This document shows positions 27,821 through 36,395 of a stretch of DNA of 64,000 bases, in pieces. Numbering within the stretch: the stretch's first letter is position 1; the number at the start of each line of letters is the position of its first letter. The position numbers and the translations under genes are program-made. The DNA is from Erysipelatoclostridium sp. An173 (GTDB lineage Bacteria > Bacillota_I > Bacilli_A > Erysipelotrichales > Coprobacillaceae), in the NCBI RefSeq assembly GCF_002160495.1, contig NZ_NFKR01000012.1:1-64000 (forward strand). The letters run 5' to 3'. The notes below the pieces were generated by a model. That model was not told the DNA's origin, made no database searches, and saw nothing but the letters and a program-made list of their open reading frames with translations.

Positions 27821-28488
27821 TTAATTTTCATTTTCTAAAGAAGTATAAATATCTAACGTCGTTTGATAATTCTCATGTCGAAGCAGTCTTTGAGCAATTT
27901 TTACATCAACATTTTGTTTCCGCAATCTAGTTGCAAAAGAATGTCTTAACATATGAAAACTAATATGCACACCAGATCTTTTACTATATCTTTCTAGATA
28001 TGTTTTAAGTACTTGTAGATTGATCATATTTAAATCATTGTCGGTAACTACATAATCGCAACTATTATTTTTAATAAAATCTTGTAATAGTTGTTTTAAT
28101 ATTTTTGGAATGGGAATATTATTATTAGATGCTTCGGTCTTAGCTATTTTAACAATAAGTTCCTTATTATACTGATCATAATATACACTTTTATCTCTAT
28201 ATATAAGTTCGTTAGTAAAATCTAAATCTTTTTTTCTAAGGCTAAAACTTCACCCAATAGCATTCCTGTATAATAACCAATTTTTAAAGCTATGGCATAA
28301 GATCGATATCTTTGTGTCTTATTGTTAGTTACTCCAATAATCAAATCTTTAAATTCTTTTTCTGTAATAGTGTTTTTATTTTTTGTATTAGATATCTTAC
28401 CAGTTATTTTCAACCTCGAATAAGGTAATCTATTAATATAATGTAAATTATATGCGTATTTAAACACGCCATTAAAAATTTTTATCAT
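27821..28488 (-). pseudogene. Tyrosine recombinase/integrase, truncated, frameshifted and catalytically dead
   Basis: Two adjoining frames. 28488-28222 gives the core-binding region and start of the catalytic domain (RYRSYAIALKIGYYTGMLLGEVLAL). After a run of seven A in the coding strand the frame shifts by one; adding one A joins it to a continuous second part that ends at 27821 and carries HMLRHSFATRLR, RLLRHENYQTTLDIYTS with the HxxR, His and Tyr residues. The first catalytic Arg, normally in GLRxGE, is Leu (GMLLGE). The N-terminal arm-binding domain is missing. It lies 114 bp inside the left att repeat, pointing at it. Confidence 0.85.
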
Positions 28489-28498
28489 ATTTTCAACT

Positions 28499-28663
28499 GT
28501 TGAGTATTATCTTTCCAAGCTGAATGATGAAGACAGAGAATTTATCAATGATCTTTATGTTGATCATAAGATGAAGTTTAAGTTGGTAATGGAAAAATAT
28601 GGAATTAAGAATGAAACACAAGTGTATAGGACAGCAAAAAACATTTTGAAGAAGGTATTGTAA
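28499..28663 (+). pseudogene. 3' fragment of a phage-type sigma/ArpU-like regulator
   Basis: Open frame without a start: about 54 residues, including EYYLSKLNDEDREFINDLY and KLVMEKYGIKNETQVYRTAK, with the shape of a region-4 helix-turn-helix. It abuts the truncated 5' end of the integrase head-on, so a deletion probably joined the two remnants here. Family assignment is by pattern only. Confidence 0.5.
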
Positions 28664-28702
28664 AAAAGTAATTTTTTTTGATAATATACGAAGGTGATTA
28701 TA

Positions 28703-28879
28703 ATGTTTGAGTTTATGGATACTACAACTAAATATATTAGGTATATTAAGACTGAAAATGTTACGATAGGATATACATTGCTTGCCATAATGATGTTACT
28801 AATATTAACGTTAATTGTTACGATGTATTTTTCCTCTAGAAAATCAAATAAAGAATTAAAAGAGTTTAAAAAGCTATAG
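28703..28879 (+). CDS. Small single-pass membrane protein
   Basis: 58 residues from ATG 28703, with AAGGTGAT upstream. A polar N-terminus (MFEFMDTTTKYIRYIKTENV), one membrane helix (LLAIMMLLILTLIVTMYF) and a basic Lys-rich tail (SSRKSNKELKEFKKL). Two bases after its stop, a GTG starts the broken TRADD-N-type gene, so the two were probably cotranscribed. No family recognised. Confidence 0.5.
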   Translation: MFEFMDTTTKYIRYIKTENVTIGYTLLAIMMLLILTLIVTMYFSSRKSNKELKEFKKL

Positions 28880-28881
28880 AA

Positions 28882-29274
28882 GTGATTAATTCAAAGTCTG
28901 TACTGGAAAAAAGTGTAGTAGAAATAAAAGAATATTATTCTATGGGTAAAAAATTTGCAAATGTTTCGTTTATATTAGCTATATTTAGCAGTGTTGTTGG
29001 AATAATTTGTATAATAAATGCAGCAATTTTATTTTTTATAAATAATATTTTAACATATTTACCTATTATTTCTTCAGCGTTGTTAGAAATTGTAGGTGCT
29101 ACATCATTATTTATTTTTAAAAATACACAAAAAACATTTGCAATTATATTTCAATGTTCTTCATGAAAATGAACAATTATTAACCTTAATTGATTTAGTT
29201 GAAAATATAAAAAAGATGATATTAAAGATGATGCATACCTAGATATTATTAAAAGTAAGTTAAATAGGCATTAA
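28882..29274 (+). pseudogene. TRADD-N-associated membrane-domain protein, frameshifted
   Basis: Starts at GTG 28882. LEKSVVEIKEYYSMGKKFA, then two membrane helices, resembles the TRADD-N-associated membrane domain seen in predicted immune/signalling proteins. The first frame stops at 29164-29166. The expected continuation (LHENEQLLTLIDLVENIKK) is in another frame, and a second shift leads to DDAYLDIIKSKLNRH ending at 29274. Two frameshifts make it a pseudogene. Domain name is from pattern memory. Confidence 0.6.
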
Positions 29275-29316
29275 ATGTTATGTAGATAGATATTGGTAAA
29301 TGGTCTTATTTTCACC

Positions 29317-29387
29317 TCAAAAACATGCTAATATGTTAATATACGGTTTACGAAAGAGAAAGGTGCTACCGGTGTAGTGCTTTTTTT
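29317..29387 (+). repeat. Copy 1 of a duplicated promoter-terminator-like element
   Basis: A 27-bp block (29317-29343, containing the palindrome AACATGCTAATATGTT) is identical to 31791-31817. A stem follows after a variable spacer: GGTGCTAC pairing with GTAGTGC through two G-U pairs, then seven T. ATGTTAATAT could be an extended -10, which would give a transcript of only about 40 bases. Confidence 0.6.
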
Positions 29388-29539
29388 GTTTAAATACGTA
29401 TTTATGGATTTTAAATAATTGGTTTATAAAACTTAATGTTTGTTTTTTGATAAAATAAAGAATGTGGATTATATTATTTATTTAATTTTTAATATGGTAT
29501 AAAATAAGAATATATATTATGAAAAGGAGCATTGATGTT

Positions 29540-30448
29540 ATGCCTAGTAAACCGGTTAAAAAAAGAATAAATTTTTATCAAATTCAAGCCACAAAAACAA
29601 TAGAAAATAAAAAAGAGGAATTATCAAAAGATGAAATAATAAAACATCTTCAATCTATTTGTTCTGGTTTAAATGTGAACAGTAATAATTACAAATATCA
29701 ATCTTTTGAGATGGGTTTTAATGATTATATTATTGAATTTATAAAATTTGATGATTCTATGTTATTTGCCCGTATAGGAAAAAAGACAAATGAAAATACT
29801 ATAGGTAAGAGAGATACGTTATCAGGGGATTTGCTTAATATTGAATTACAAGATAGTGAAAATATCGAAACATATACATATATTTATATTGATTTGACAA
29901 ACATGATTTTATCATATTTGGTTCTTTCGGGAACTCCTAGCAGAACTAGCTTTTCATATTTTCTTAACGAAAATGATGAAAATATAGATTTTGATTGTGT
30001 TCCCATTACGACAAAAGACGTAATTAAAAATCTTGCAAAGAAAAACGTTCTTGGAACTATTAAGTATTCGTATTGTAATCCTAAGGAATGTGTAATAGAA
30101 AATATTCCAGGTATAAATAAACAATTACTATCTTCTTTAAATGCTGATAAATCTGTAATTACTGTAAGTTTGAGACCGCCTAGATCTAAGTCTATAACTA
30201 ATAAAATACAAGATATATTTAATTTAAAAGATGAATTATTAAAAGAACATGGTCAAAATTTACAATCACTCACAATGAATGCTAAAGATTATGATGAAGA
30301 AACTATAAATTATAATTTATTAGATTATAAATTTGCCCGATATACATATATTTCTATGTTATCCTTGAAAACAGAACATGATTTTTTTGATATTATTACT
30401 CAAGAATATAAAAAAATAAAAAATACATTAGAAGATTTTATTCAATAA
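29540..30448 (+). CDS. Uncharacterised cytoplasmic protein of the element cargo
   Basis: 302 residues from ATG 29540, preferred over ATG 29519 because AAAGGAG (29523-29529) then precedes it. Begins MPSKPVKKRINFYQIQATK; no membrane segment; mixed alpha/beta, with IYIDLTNMILSYLVLSGTPS and ITVSLRPPRSKS as the most ordered stretches. It loosely recalls DUF6731-like proteins, too weak to name. Intact, unlike nearly everything else in the element. A membrane protein gene follows 15 bp later with AGGAGG, and a terminator ends the pair. Confidence 0.55.
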   Translation: MPSKPVKKRINFYQIQATKTIENKKEELSKDEIIKHLQSICSGLNVNSNNYKYQSFEMGFNDYIIEFIKFDDSMLFARIGKKTNENTIGKRDTLSGDLLNIELQDSENIETYTYIYIDLTNMILSYLVLSGTPSRTSFSYFLNENDENIDFDCVPITTKDVIKNLAKKNVLGTIKYSYCNPKECVIENIPGINKQLLSSLNADKSVITVSLRPPRSKSITNKIQDIFNLKDELLKEHGQNLQSLTMNAKDYDEETINYNLLDYKFARYTYISMLSLKTEHDFFDIITQEYKKIKNTLEDFIQ

Positions 30449-30463
30449 AAAGGAGGAAAGAAG

Positions 30464-30991
30464 ATGGACATAACAATATTTAAAAATATAATTATTATTT
30501 TATTATTTATTATAAGTGCCATCTTCTTTTGGCATTCTAAAGATTTAAAGTACAAAAATAATTATCTACTAAAATGTGCATCATATATATTGTTATATAT
30601 AGCTATTTTCATTTTATTTTCACAATATTTTTCGATTGTAAAAATAAAACAAAAAATAGATATTTTTGTTACAGTTTCTGCTACTTTATCAGGATTTGTA
30701 TTTGCTGGTTTAGCAATAATACTAGCTTTGATTGAGTTTGAACATATTAAAAACTTGTTTAAAAATGATTTTTTAGATAATTTGTTTTATAAAGGATATG
30801 GAAGTATAATAATGTTTATCTTACATATATTTTTATATTTTATAATTATTATGTTTGATATAGACAATCAGCACATTCTGGTATTTTATCAATTTATATT
30901 TGGATTATCAATTTTATTATTAGCCTTAATGGTTTCAGATTTTGTTTATTCAATCAAGCAATTAAAAAAGAATTTGAAAAGAAAAAAATAA
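30464..30991 (+). CDS. Multi-pass membrane protein, partner of the preceding gene
   Basis: 175 residues with about five membrane helices (roughly 7-24, 37-58, 68-91, 112-133, 138-162) and a Lys-rich cytoplasmic tail KQLKKNLKRKK. The third helix region VTVSATLSGFVFAGLAIILA recurs in many small membrane proteins of unknown role. AGGAGG at 30451-30456. A soluble protein plus membrane protein pair in a phage-derived element suggests abortive infection or superinfection exclusion; this is inference from architecture. Confidence 0.6.
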   Translation: MDITIFKNIIIILLFIISAIFFWHSKDLKYKNNYLLKCASYILLYIAIFILFSQYFSIVKIKQKIDIFVTVSATLSGFVFAGLAIILALIEFEHIKNLFKNDFLDNLFYKGYGSIIMFILHIFLYFIIIMFDIDNQHILVFYQFIFGLSILLLALMVSDFVYSIKQLKKNLKRKK

Positions 30992-31000
30992 TTTGCTATT

Positions 31001-31024
31001 AAACCACACTAGTTGTGGTTTTTC
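31001..31024 (+). terminator. Terminator of the cargo pair
   Basis: AAACCACA (31001-31008) and TGTGGTTT (31014-31021) form an 8-bp stem followed by T residues. Confidence 0.8.
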
Positions 31025-31143
31025 TTTTACCTAAAGTATGGTAGGATAGAGCAAGTAGCAGCTTTTTGGTTGTTGTTTAAGTAAGTAAATAAACTTTCGT
31101 TTTATACTTTTTTTTGATATCCTTTTTACAAAGGAGGGATAGT

Positions 31144-31745
31144 ATGTTTGTTTTAGAAAATATACAAAAGGTTGAAATAATCGGGGGGGAAATTCTATTG
31201 ATTGGTTAAATATTTCTTGTACATTTTTTTCGGTTTTTTTTGGTGCTGTTTTGGCGTATTATTTTTCAATAAAAGTAAATAAAAATAATAACAAGAGAGA
31301 TTATAAAAATAACTTATTGCATGAAACTTTGAAACATATAAATTTATTACAGGATGTAATTATAAAAAGAAATGAAATGATTAATAAGATGTTATCAATA
31401 AACCACGAAGATAAACAGTCTTTTAATGACTGTTTAGTTAGTATATTAGTTATAAATAATAATATATTTATGCACCAAAATGATATCAAAGTAAAAGCTG
31501 AAATATTAAAGACTGAAATTGATAGTGTTGAGATCTTAGAAAAATTGGTTAATGATTGTAACAGTGTTTCAGAAGATATTAATCAACAAGTGATGTTCAT
31601 GTGTGCTGCTATGGAAGAAGCTAAAGTGAAAATAGTTTGTTTTTTTAATATAAGCGAGATTGAAAAAAAATATAAAATACACGATACAATATATGATTCT
31701 AAACGAATGATTGAAACTAAATTAAAAGAAAACAAGTATAGTTAA
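31144..31745 (+). pseudogene. N-terminally anchored coiled-coil protein, off-frame at a G7 tract
   Basis: ATG 31144, after AAAGGAGGG, opens MFVLENIQKVEIIGG, then seven G (31183-31189) put it into a frame ending at TAA 31207. With one extra G the frame continues as NSIDWLNISCTFFSVFFGAV, a membrane helix, into the long frame ending at 31745 (KRDYKNNLLHETLKHINLLQ, helical, about 164 residues). The intact protein would be near 200 residues with one membrane helix. G runs of this length are rare in this AT-rich DNA, so this is either an off-phase contingency gene, decay, or a sequencing miscount. Confidence 0.6.
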
Positions 31746-31790
31746 TGCTAAGAATTACTAAATATATTCAGATGTGGTCGTATCTTCCTA

Positions 31791-31857
31791 TCAAAAACAT
31801 GCTAATATGTTAATATAAGATTTATGACAGAGGTGCTACTGGTGTAGTGCCTTTTTG
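31791..31857 (+). repeat. Copy 2 of the duplicated promoter-terminator-like element
   Basis: Identical to copy 1 over 27 bp (31791-31817) and for 19 of 20 bases in the stem region (31831-31850). Here the stem AGGTGCTAC / GTAGTGCCT is slightly longer, followed by five T. Together the copies bracket the intact cargo genes. Confidence 0.6.
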
Positions 31858-31926
31858 TTTGGAAATTTATTAAATAACTTTTTAAATTTATATGCTATTT
31901 TGATACATATTTATAAAAGGAATTTT

Positions 31927-32325
31927 ATGTTATTAAAAGAATGTAAAAGATGTAGAAAACTTATTCCGTATGGTTCGGTATATTGTAAATCATGTACACC
32001 AATTATTGCTGCTGAACGAGAAGCTAAAATAAAAGAATATAGGCAAAACAGTAACAAACGCTATAACAAGAAACGTAATCCCAAATATATTAAATTTTAT
32101 AATTCCAAAGAATGGCGTATATTTTCATATAAGAGACTACAAGATGACTGTTATAGGTGTGTGATGTGCGGTAGGATAGCAAATGAGGTGGATCATATAG
32201 AAGCTATTCAAATACCTGAAGGATAGGAACGAAGACTTGATTATAATAATACGCAATCTTTATGTATAGAGTGTTATAATAATAAACATAATCGTTTTAA
32301 GAAACGTGAATGTAAAAGACGTTAA
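31927..32325 (+). pseudogene. Phage HNH endonuclease with internal amber codon
   Basis: ATG 31927, after AAAGGA, opens a zinc-ribbon-like start (CKRCRKLIPYGSVYCKSC), then KFYNSKEWRIFSYKRL, CVMCGRIANEVDHIEAI (first HNH part). TAG at 32224-32226 interrupts, and the same frame continues ERRLDYNNTQSLCIECYNNK to TAA 32325, supplying the second Cys pair and final His. Relatives read GW or similar here, so TGG to TAG is likely. Sits before the small terminase, as in many phage packaging modules. Confidence 0.8.
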
Positions 32326-32505
32326 TACAAAGCTTTTAGGTATATTTTTGTTTTATTGATATAAATATATTAGTTTTTAGCTTACAATCTAAATATTAAC
32401 CCAAGGGTAGGTAAAACTTTGTGTAAGCTTTGGAGATAACTATACAGGTGGAGTTCTTTGTAGAAAAAAGTCCCCACGAGAAACCAAACTGAAAGGAGGG
32501 ATAAT

Positions 32506-32831
32506 ATGGCAGCTCAAAAACAGCCTATCGATCTTGTGATTACAAAAGGGAATAAACATATTACTAAAAAAGAAATTCAGGCGAGACGGGATAGTGAGGT
32601 TAAGCCTATTGTAGAAAATATTATCCCTCCATCTTATTTATCAAAGAAACAAAAAGAAGAATTTGAAATATACGTTGAACAATTGCTAAATCTAATGTAC
32701 CAAAGGATCCAATTTTTTTAGATAAATACATGAAGGATCAAGATAGAATGTTTAAACAATATCGAGCTAGTGCGAATGATCTAGGTTTATCTATTTCTAG
32801 TTGTTGCAAGTTGGCAGTACCGCAAACTTAA
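32506..32831 (+). pseudogene. P27-family phage terminase small subunit, frameshifted
   Basis: ATG 32506 after AAAGGAGGG. IPPSYLSKKQKEEFEIYVEQ and the preceding Lys-rich start match P27-type small terminases. A single shift near 32690 moves the rest to another frame: VPKDPIFLDKYMKDQDRMFK, then DLGLSISSCCKLAVPQ, the standard C-terminal pattern, ending at TAA 32831. DNA beyond this to the right att holds only fragments, so the large terminase has been deleted. Confidence 0.8.
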
Positions 32832-32937
32832 AAAACAGAAAAAAAGTGAACAAGTTTGATTTGTACTCTCTTCACTGGACAAACCAGTAAGGAGGATACA
32901 TATCAGTTGTAAGTTCAACTTTTTGGGTTTACTTTAT

Positions 32938-32956
32938 AGCTATGGTATACCTTTTT
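32938..32956 (+). repeat. attR-like 19-bp direct repeat
   Basis: Exact copy of 27689-27707. It carries the 3' half of the rpsD terminator without the 5' arm, as expected when an element integrates within that hairpin. Confidence 0.85.
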
Positions 32957-32989
32957 ATTTTATAGATAAAAGATATTGATAAATAGTAT

Positions 32990-34753
32990 TTATTTATCAA
33001 TATCTAATTTACACACTTCACGGTCATATGTTAATAAACCGTTGATTTCATCTTCGATATCAGAAAGCTGAGTATAAATTGCCCCACACAAACCTTTTTT
33101 GATTAGGGGAAAGATTGTAGAATTTAAAAGTTCTTGATATTCTTTTTGGAATTGTTCTTTAGAATCATAATTTTGATAACCATAAACATTGTTACTACTT
33201 ACATGATCTTTAATTTGATAAGCGTATCCGCCATATTCAGAGATTACAAATGCCCGCTTATCAGGAATTATTTTTGGTTTATCAAAATAATAATGTTCAC
33301 TTCTAAAATCGCCACAATTTTGATCAAACCAGCCACTAGCTGAATCAATTAGTCGTGTTGGATCTAGCGTGCGAAGATATTTTGTTAATTCAACTGTATC
33401 AAATTGGCCCCAGCCTTCATTGAATAAAACCCATGTTGATATACATGGAAAATGAGATAAATAATTGATAGTCTCTTTGCATTCATTAATAAACTCTTGC
33501 CGATTGGTTTTATCGTTTCTTGCAAGCAGATAGTGATGTTTATCAGAAGTACGTTTTCTAAGACTTTTGAACAAAGTTGGCAAATAAGTAACAATCAATG
33601 GATGATAAGGAGAACCGCTATTTACCATATCTTGCCAGACGATTATTCCTAAACGATCACAGTGATAATACCAGCGGGCTGTTTCTATTTTTATATGTTT
33701 TCTAATTGTATTGAATCCAAGTTTTTTGATAGTTTCAATATCATAAATTAAGGCTTTATCACTTGGGGCTGTATAAAGGCCATCAGACCAATAACCTTGA
33801 TCTAATACACCATGCATAAAAATAGGTTTGTGATTTAAACAGACTCTAGGAATATTATCTTTGTCATTTTCAATTGTAAATGTTCGCATTGCAAAATAAC
33901 TATCTACTTTATCATTATTAGTAGTGATTGTTAAAGTATAAAGATAAGGGGTATCTGGTGACCATGGTTTTTTATTAGTGATTTTAATTTTTTTATCAAT
34001 TATTTTTCCGGTTGAAGAAAAAGAGATTTCTTCTTCACCTTCAATTTTTACCTTTATCAATTGATCACTTGCTTGATTAAAAATGATAGTCATTGAAATT
34101 TGATCATTATCAAAATCAGGTACAATTTTTACATCTTTAATATATACTTCTGGTACTTCTTCTAACCATACTGTTTGCCATATACCGCTTTGAGCAGTGT
34201 AATACATCCCACCACGTTTAAGACGTTGTTTTCCTTTAGCATGGTAACTATGATCTGATTTATCTTGGACACAAACAGTAAAATCATTTATACCATTATT
34301 AATATATTTAGTTATATCTACTTCAAAGGGTAGATAACCACCAACGTGACAATATATTTTTTCATGATTAACATATATTTCTGCAATTTGATCAACTGCT
34401 CCAAAATGCAAAATAAGACGAGTATTAGGCTTTTTCTCTAAAATAACGAATCGTTGATACCATAAGTATTCATCAGGCTTTAATTGTTTATTTACTTGTG
34501 ATAATAATGATTCTGGAGAAAATGGTACTAATATTTTATTGTGAAAATATTGTGGATAACATTTTGTTGTTGTAATCGAGTATTGCCAAAAACCATTTAA
34601 ATTTAAATAATTGTCTCTTTTTAAATAGGGACGGGGATATTCTTCAAGAACATGACGATAATCGATTTCTTTTCCCCATTTTGTATAGAGCGGTATTAGA
34701 GGTTCTTTTTTTTGAAATATGTTAATAGTTTTAATTGCATTGAGTAATTTCAT
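32990..34753 (-). CDS. Glycoside hydrolase family 2 protein (beta-galactosidase/beta-glucuronidase-like)
   Basis: 587 residues from ATG 34753, with AAGGAGG directly upstream on the minus strand; an in-frame ATG at 34789 lacks one. GH2 layout: sugar-binding jelly roll (RDNYLNLNGFWQYSI, GAVDQIAEIYVN), immunoglobulin-like middle, TIM barrel with NTIRKHIKIETARWYYHCD, acid/base Glu in WVLFNEGWGQFD and nucleophile Glu in VISEYGGYAYQ. No signal peptide, so cytoplasmic. It is isolated between the integrated element and pyrF without a transporter, so the substrate cannot be told. Confidence 0.88.
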   Translation of the reverse strand: MKLLNAIKTINIFQKKEPLIPLYTKWGKEIDYRHVLEEYPRPYLKRDNYLNLNGFWQYSITTTKCYPQYFHNKILVPFSPESLLSQVNKQLKPDEYLWYQRFVILEKKPNTRLILHFGAVDQIAEIYVNHEKIYCHVGGYLPFEVDITKYINNGINDFTVCVQDKSDHSYHAKGKQRLKRGGMYYTAQSGIWQTVWLEEVPEVYIKDVKIVPDFDNDQISMTIIFNQASDQLIKVKIEGEEEISFSSTGKIIDKKIKITNKKPWSPDTPYLYTLTITTNNDKVDSYFAMRTFTIENDKDNIPRVCLNHKPIFMHGVLDQGYWSDGLYTAPSDKALIYDIETIKKLGFNTIRKHIKIETARWYYHCDRLGIIVWQDMVNSGSPYHPLIVTYLPTLFKSLRKRTSDKHHYLLARNDKTNRQEFINECKETINYLSHFPCISTWVLFNEGWGQFDTVELTKYLRTLDPTRLIDSASGWFDQNCGDFRSEHYYFDKPKIIPDKRAFVISEYGGYAYQIKDHVSSNNVYGYQNYDSKEQFQKEYQELLNSTIFPLIKKGLCGAIYTQLSDIEDEINGLLTYDREVCKLDIDK

Positions 34754-34929
34754 AAAATACCTCCTTAATATTCTATTTATATTATACAATGAGATTTATT
34801 AATATTGAAAGATAATTATTTTTTAGATTGTTAAATTTTATCTAAGATAAAGGAAATACTAGAAATTTATACAAAAATAATGGATTAATTCAAATAATTT
34901 GTTATAATCATAATAACATGGAGGTAATT

Positions 34930-35637
34930 ATGACAGATAGTAGAATATGTATTGCTTTAGATTTTCAAACTAAAGAAGAAGTAAAAGAATTTTTAGAAAA
35001 ATTCGGTGATGAAAAACTATATGTAAAAATCGGGATGGAATTATTCTATGGTGAAGGAATTGAAATGGTAAAGATGATCAAAGAAATGGGTCATAACATT
35101 TTCTTAGATTTAAAATTACATGATATTCCTAACACTGTAAAAAGTGCTATGAAACAATTAGCTAAATTAGATGTTGATATGATTAATGTTCATGCATCTG
35201 GAAGTATTGCAATGATGAAAGCAGCACTAGAAGGTTTAGAAGAAGGGAAAACTGGTGATAAAAGACCACTTTGTATCGCGGTTACTTGCTTAACATCATT
35301 AGATCAAGATGTTTTAGATAATGAATTATTAATTAATGAAAAATTAGAAAATGTTGTTTTAAAATGGGCAACTAATGCTAAAGCTGCTGGTTTAGACGGT
35401 GTAGTTTGTTCACCATTAGAATCAAAAATTATTCACGAAAATTTAGGAACAGATTTTTTAACAGTCACTCCTGGTATTCGTTTAGCTGATGATAGTGTTA
35501 ATGATCAAAAACGAGTTACTACACCAGCAATGGCTAGAGAACTTACATCAAGCTATATCGTTGTAGGAAGAACAATCACTAGATCAAGTGATCCATATGA
35601 AACATACAAAAAAGTATATCAAGATTTTCAAGGGTAA
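34930..35637 (+). CDS. pyrF: Orotidine 5'-phosphate decarboxylase
   Basis: Last step of UMP synthesis. 235 residues from ATG 34930, with GGAGG at 34920-34924; the in-frame ATG 34918 overlaps this ribosome site and is rejected. The catalytic DxKxxD set is [13 protein letters not shown] near residue 60, with [11 protein letters not shown] at the N-terminus, [18 protein letters not shown] and [11 protein letters not shown] at the end. pyrE follows 16 bp later. No pyrR-type attenuator was seen. Confidence 0.95.
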   Translation: MTDSRICIALDFQTKEEVKEFLEKFGDEKLYVKIGMELFYGEGIEMVKMIKEMGHNIFLDLKLHDIPNTVKSAMKQLAKLDVDMINVHASGSIAMMKAALEGLEEGKTGDKRPLCIAVTCLTSLDQDVLDNELLINEKLENVVLKWATNAKAAGLDGVVCSPLESKIIHENLGTDFLTVTPGIRLADDSVNDQKRVTTPAMARELTSSYIVVGRTITRSSDPYETYKKVYQDFQG

Positions 35638-35653
35638 AGGAGATTTATTAATA

Positions 35654-36286
35654 ATGAAAAAGTTAATTGCTAAAGATTTATTAGATATTAAAGCAGTTTT
35701 TTTAAGACCAAATGAACCATTTACTTGGGCAAGTGGAATCAAATCACCAATTTATTGTGATAATCGTTTAACATTATCATATCCAAAAGTTCGTAAAGAT
35801 GTAGAAAACGGACTTGCAAAATTAATTCAAGAAAACTTCCCTGATGCACAATGCTTAATGGGAACTGCTACTGCAGGAATTGCTCATGCAGCATTAACGG
35901 CTGAAATTTTAGATTTACCAATGGGATATGTTCGTGGTGGTGCTAAAAGCCATGGACGTAATAACCGTATTGAAGGTAAAATTGAACCTGGAATGAAAGT
36001 AGTAGTAGTTGAAGATTTAATTTCAACTGGTGGAAGTTCATTAGAATGTGTTGAAGCTTTACGTGAAGCTGGATGCGAAGTAATCGGTTTAGTAGCTATC
36101 TTTACTTATGGATTACCAAAAGCAACAACAAACTTTGAAGCAGCAAATTGCAAATTTGCAACAATCACTGATTATGATACATTGATCGAAGTTGCTAAAG
36201 AACATGATTATATTAAAGAAGCTGATATGGAAAAATTAAAAGCTTGGAAAAAAGATCCAAATGATGAAAGCTGGATGGAAAAATAA
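35654..36286 (+). CDS. pyrE: Orotate phosphoribosyltransferase
   Basis: Makes OMP from orotate and PRPP. 210 residues from ATG 35654, with AAAGGAG at 35637-35643. [17 protein letters not shown] binds orotate, [13 protein letters not shown] and [17 protein letters not shown] follow, and the PRPP loop is [14 protein letters not shown] near residue 118. Cotranscribed with pyrF and ended by a terminator. Confidence 0.95.
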   Translation: MKKLIAKDLLDIKAVFLRPNEPFTWASGIKSPIYCDNRLTLSYPKVRKDVENGLAKLIQENFPDAQCLMGTATAGIAHAALTAEILDLPMGYVRGGAKSHGRNNRIEGKIEPGMKVVVVEDLISTGGSSLECVEALREAGCEVIGLVAIFTYGLPKATTNFEAANCKFATITDYDTLIEVAKEHDYIKEADMEKLKAWKKDPNDESWMEK

Positions 36287-36303
36287 TAATTTTATTTGCT
36301 AAT

Positions 36304-36337
36304 AAACACCGGAAATGTTCCTTTTCGGTGTTTTTTT
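36304..36337 (+). terminator. Terminator of pyrFE
   Basis: AAACACCG (36304-36311) and CGGTGTTT (36326-36333) form an 8-bp stem leading into a T run. The proB -35 begins inside the end of this T run. Confidence 0.85.
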
Positions 36338-36338
36338 A

Positions 36339-36367
36339 TTGAGATGAAATGTTAAACCTAGTATAAT
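36339..36367 (+). promoter_or_regulatory. Promoter of proBA
   Basis: TTGAGA (36339-36344), 17-bp spacer, TATAAT (36362-36367), 29 bases before the proB start. A close match to the housekeeping consensus. Confidence 0.75.
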
Positions 36368-36395
36368 TAAGAAAATAATTACGGGGGTATGTAAA

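Larger units (their letters stand above)
27708..32937. mobile_element. Decayed prophage/satellite integrated in the rpsD terminator
   Basis: A 5.2-kb segment between exact 19-bp repeats. Contents: a broken tyrosine integrase beside the left repeat, a 3' fragment of a phage-type regulator, small membrane genes, a two-gene cargo of unknown function between 60-70 bp repeats, a frameshifted membrane gene, then an HNH endonuclease with an amber codon and a frameshifted P27-type terminase small subunit. HNH next to small terminase is the usual start of a phage packaging module. The large terminase and all structural genes are gone. At least five genes are broken, so the element cannot excise by itself. 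Confidence 0.8.

Noticed and set aside
27745-27930. Rightward 61-codon frame near the left att repeat
   Set aside because: It lies antisense to the clear C-terminal integrase sequence and has no ribosome site.
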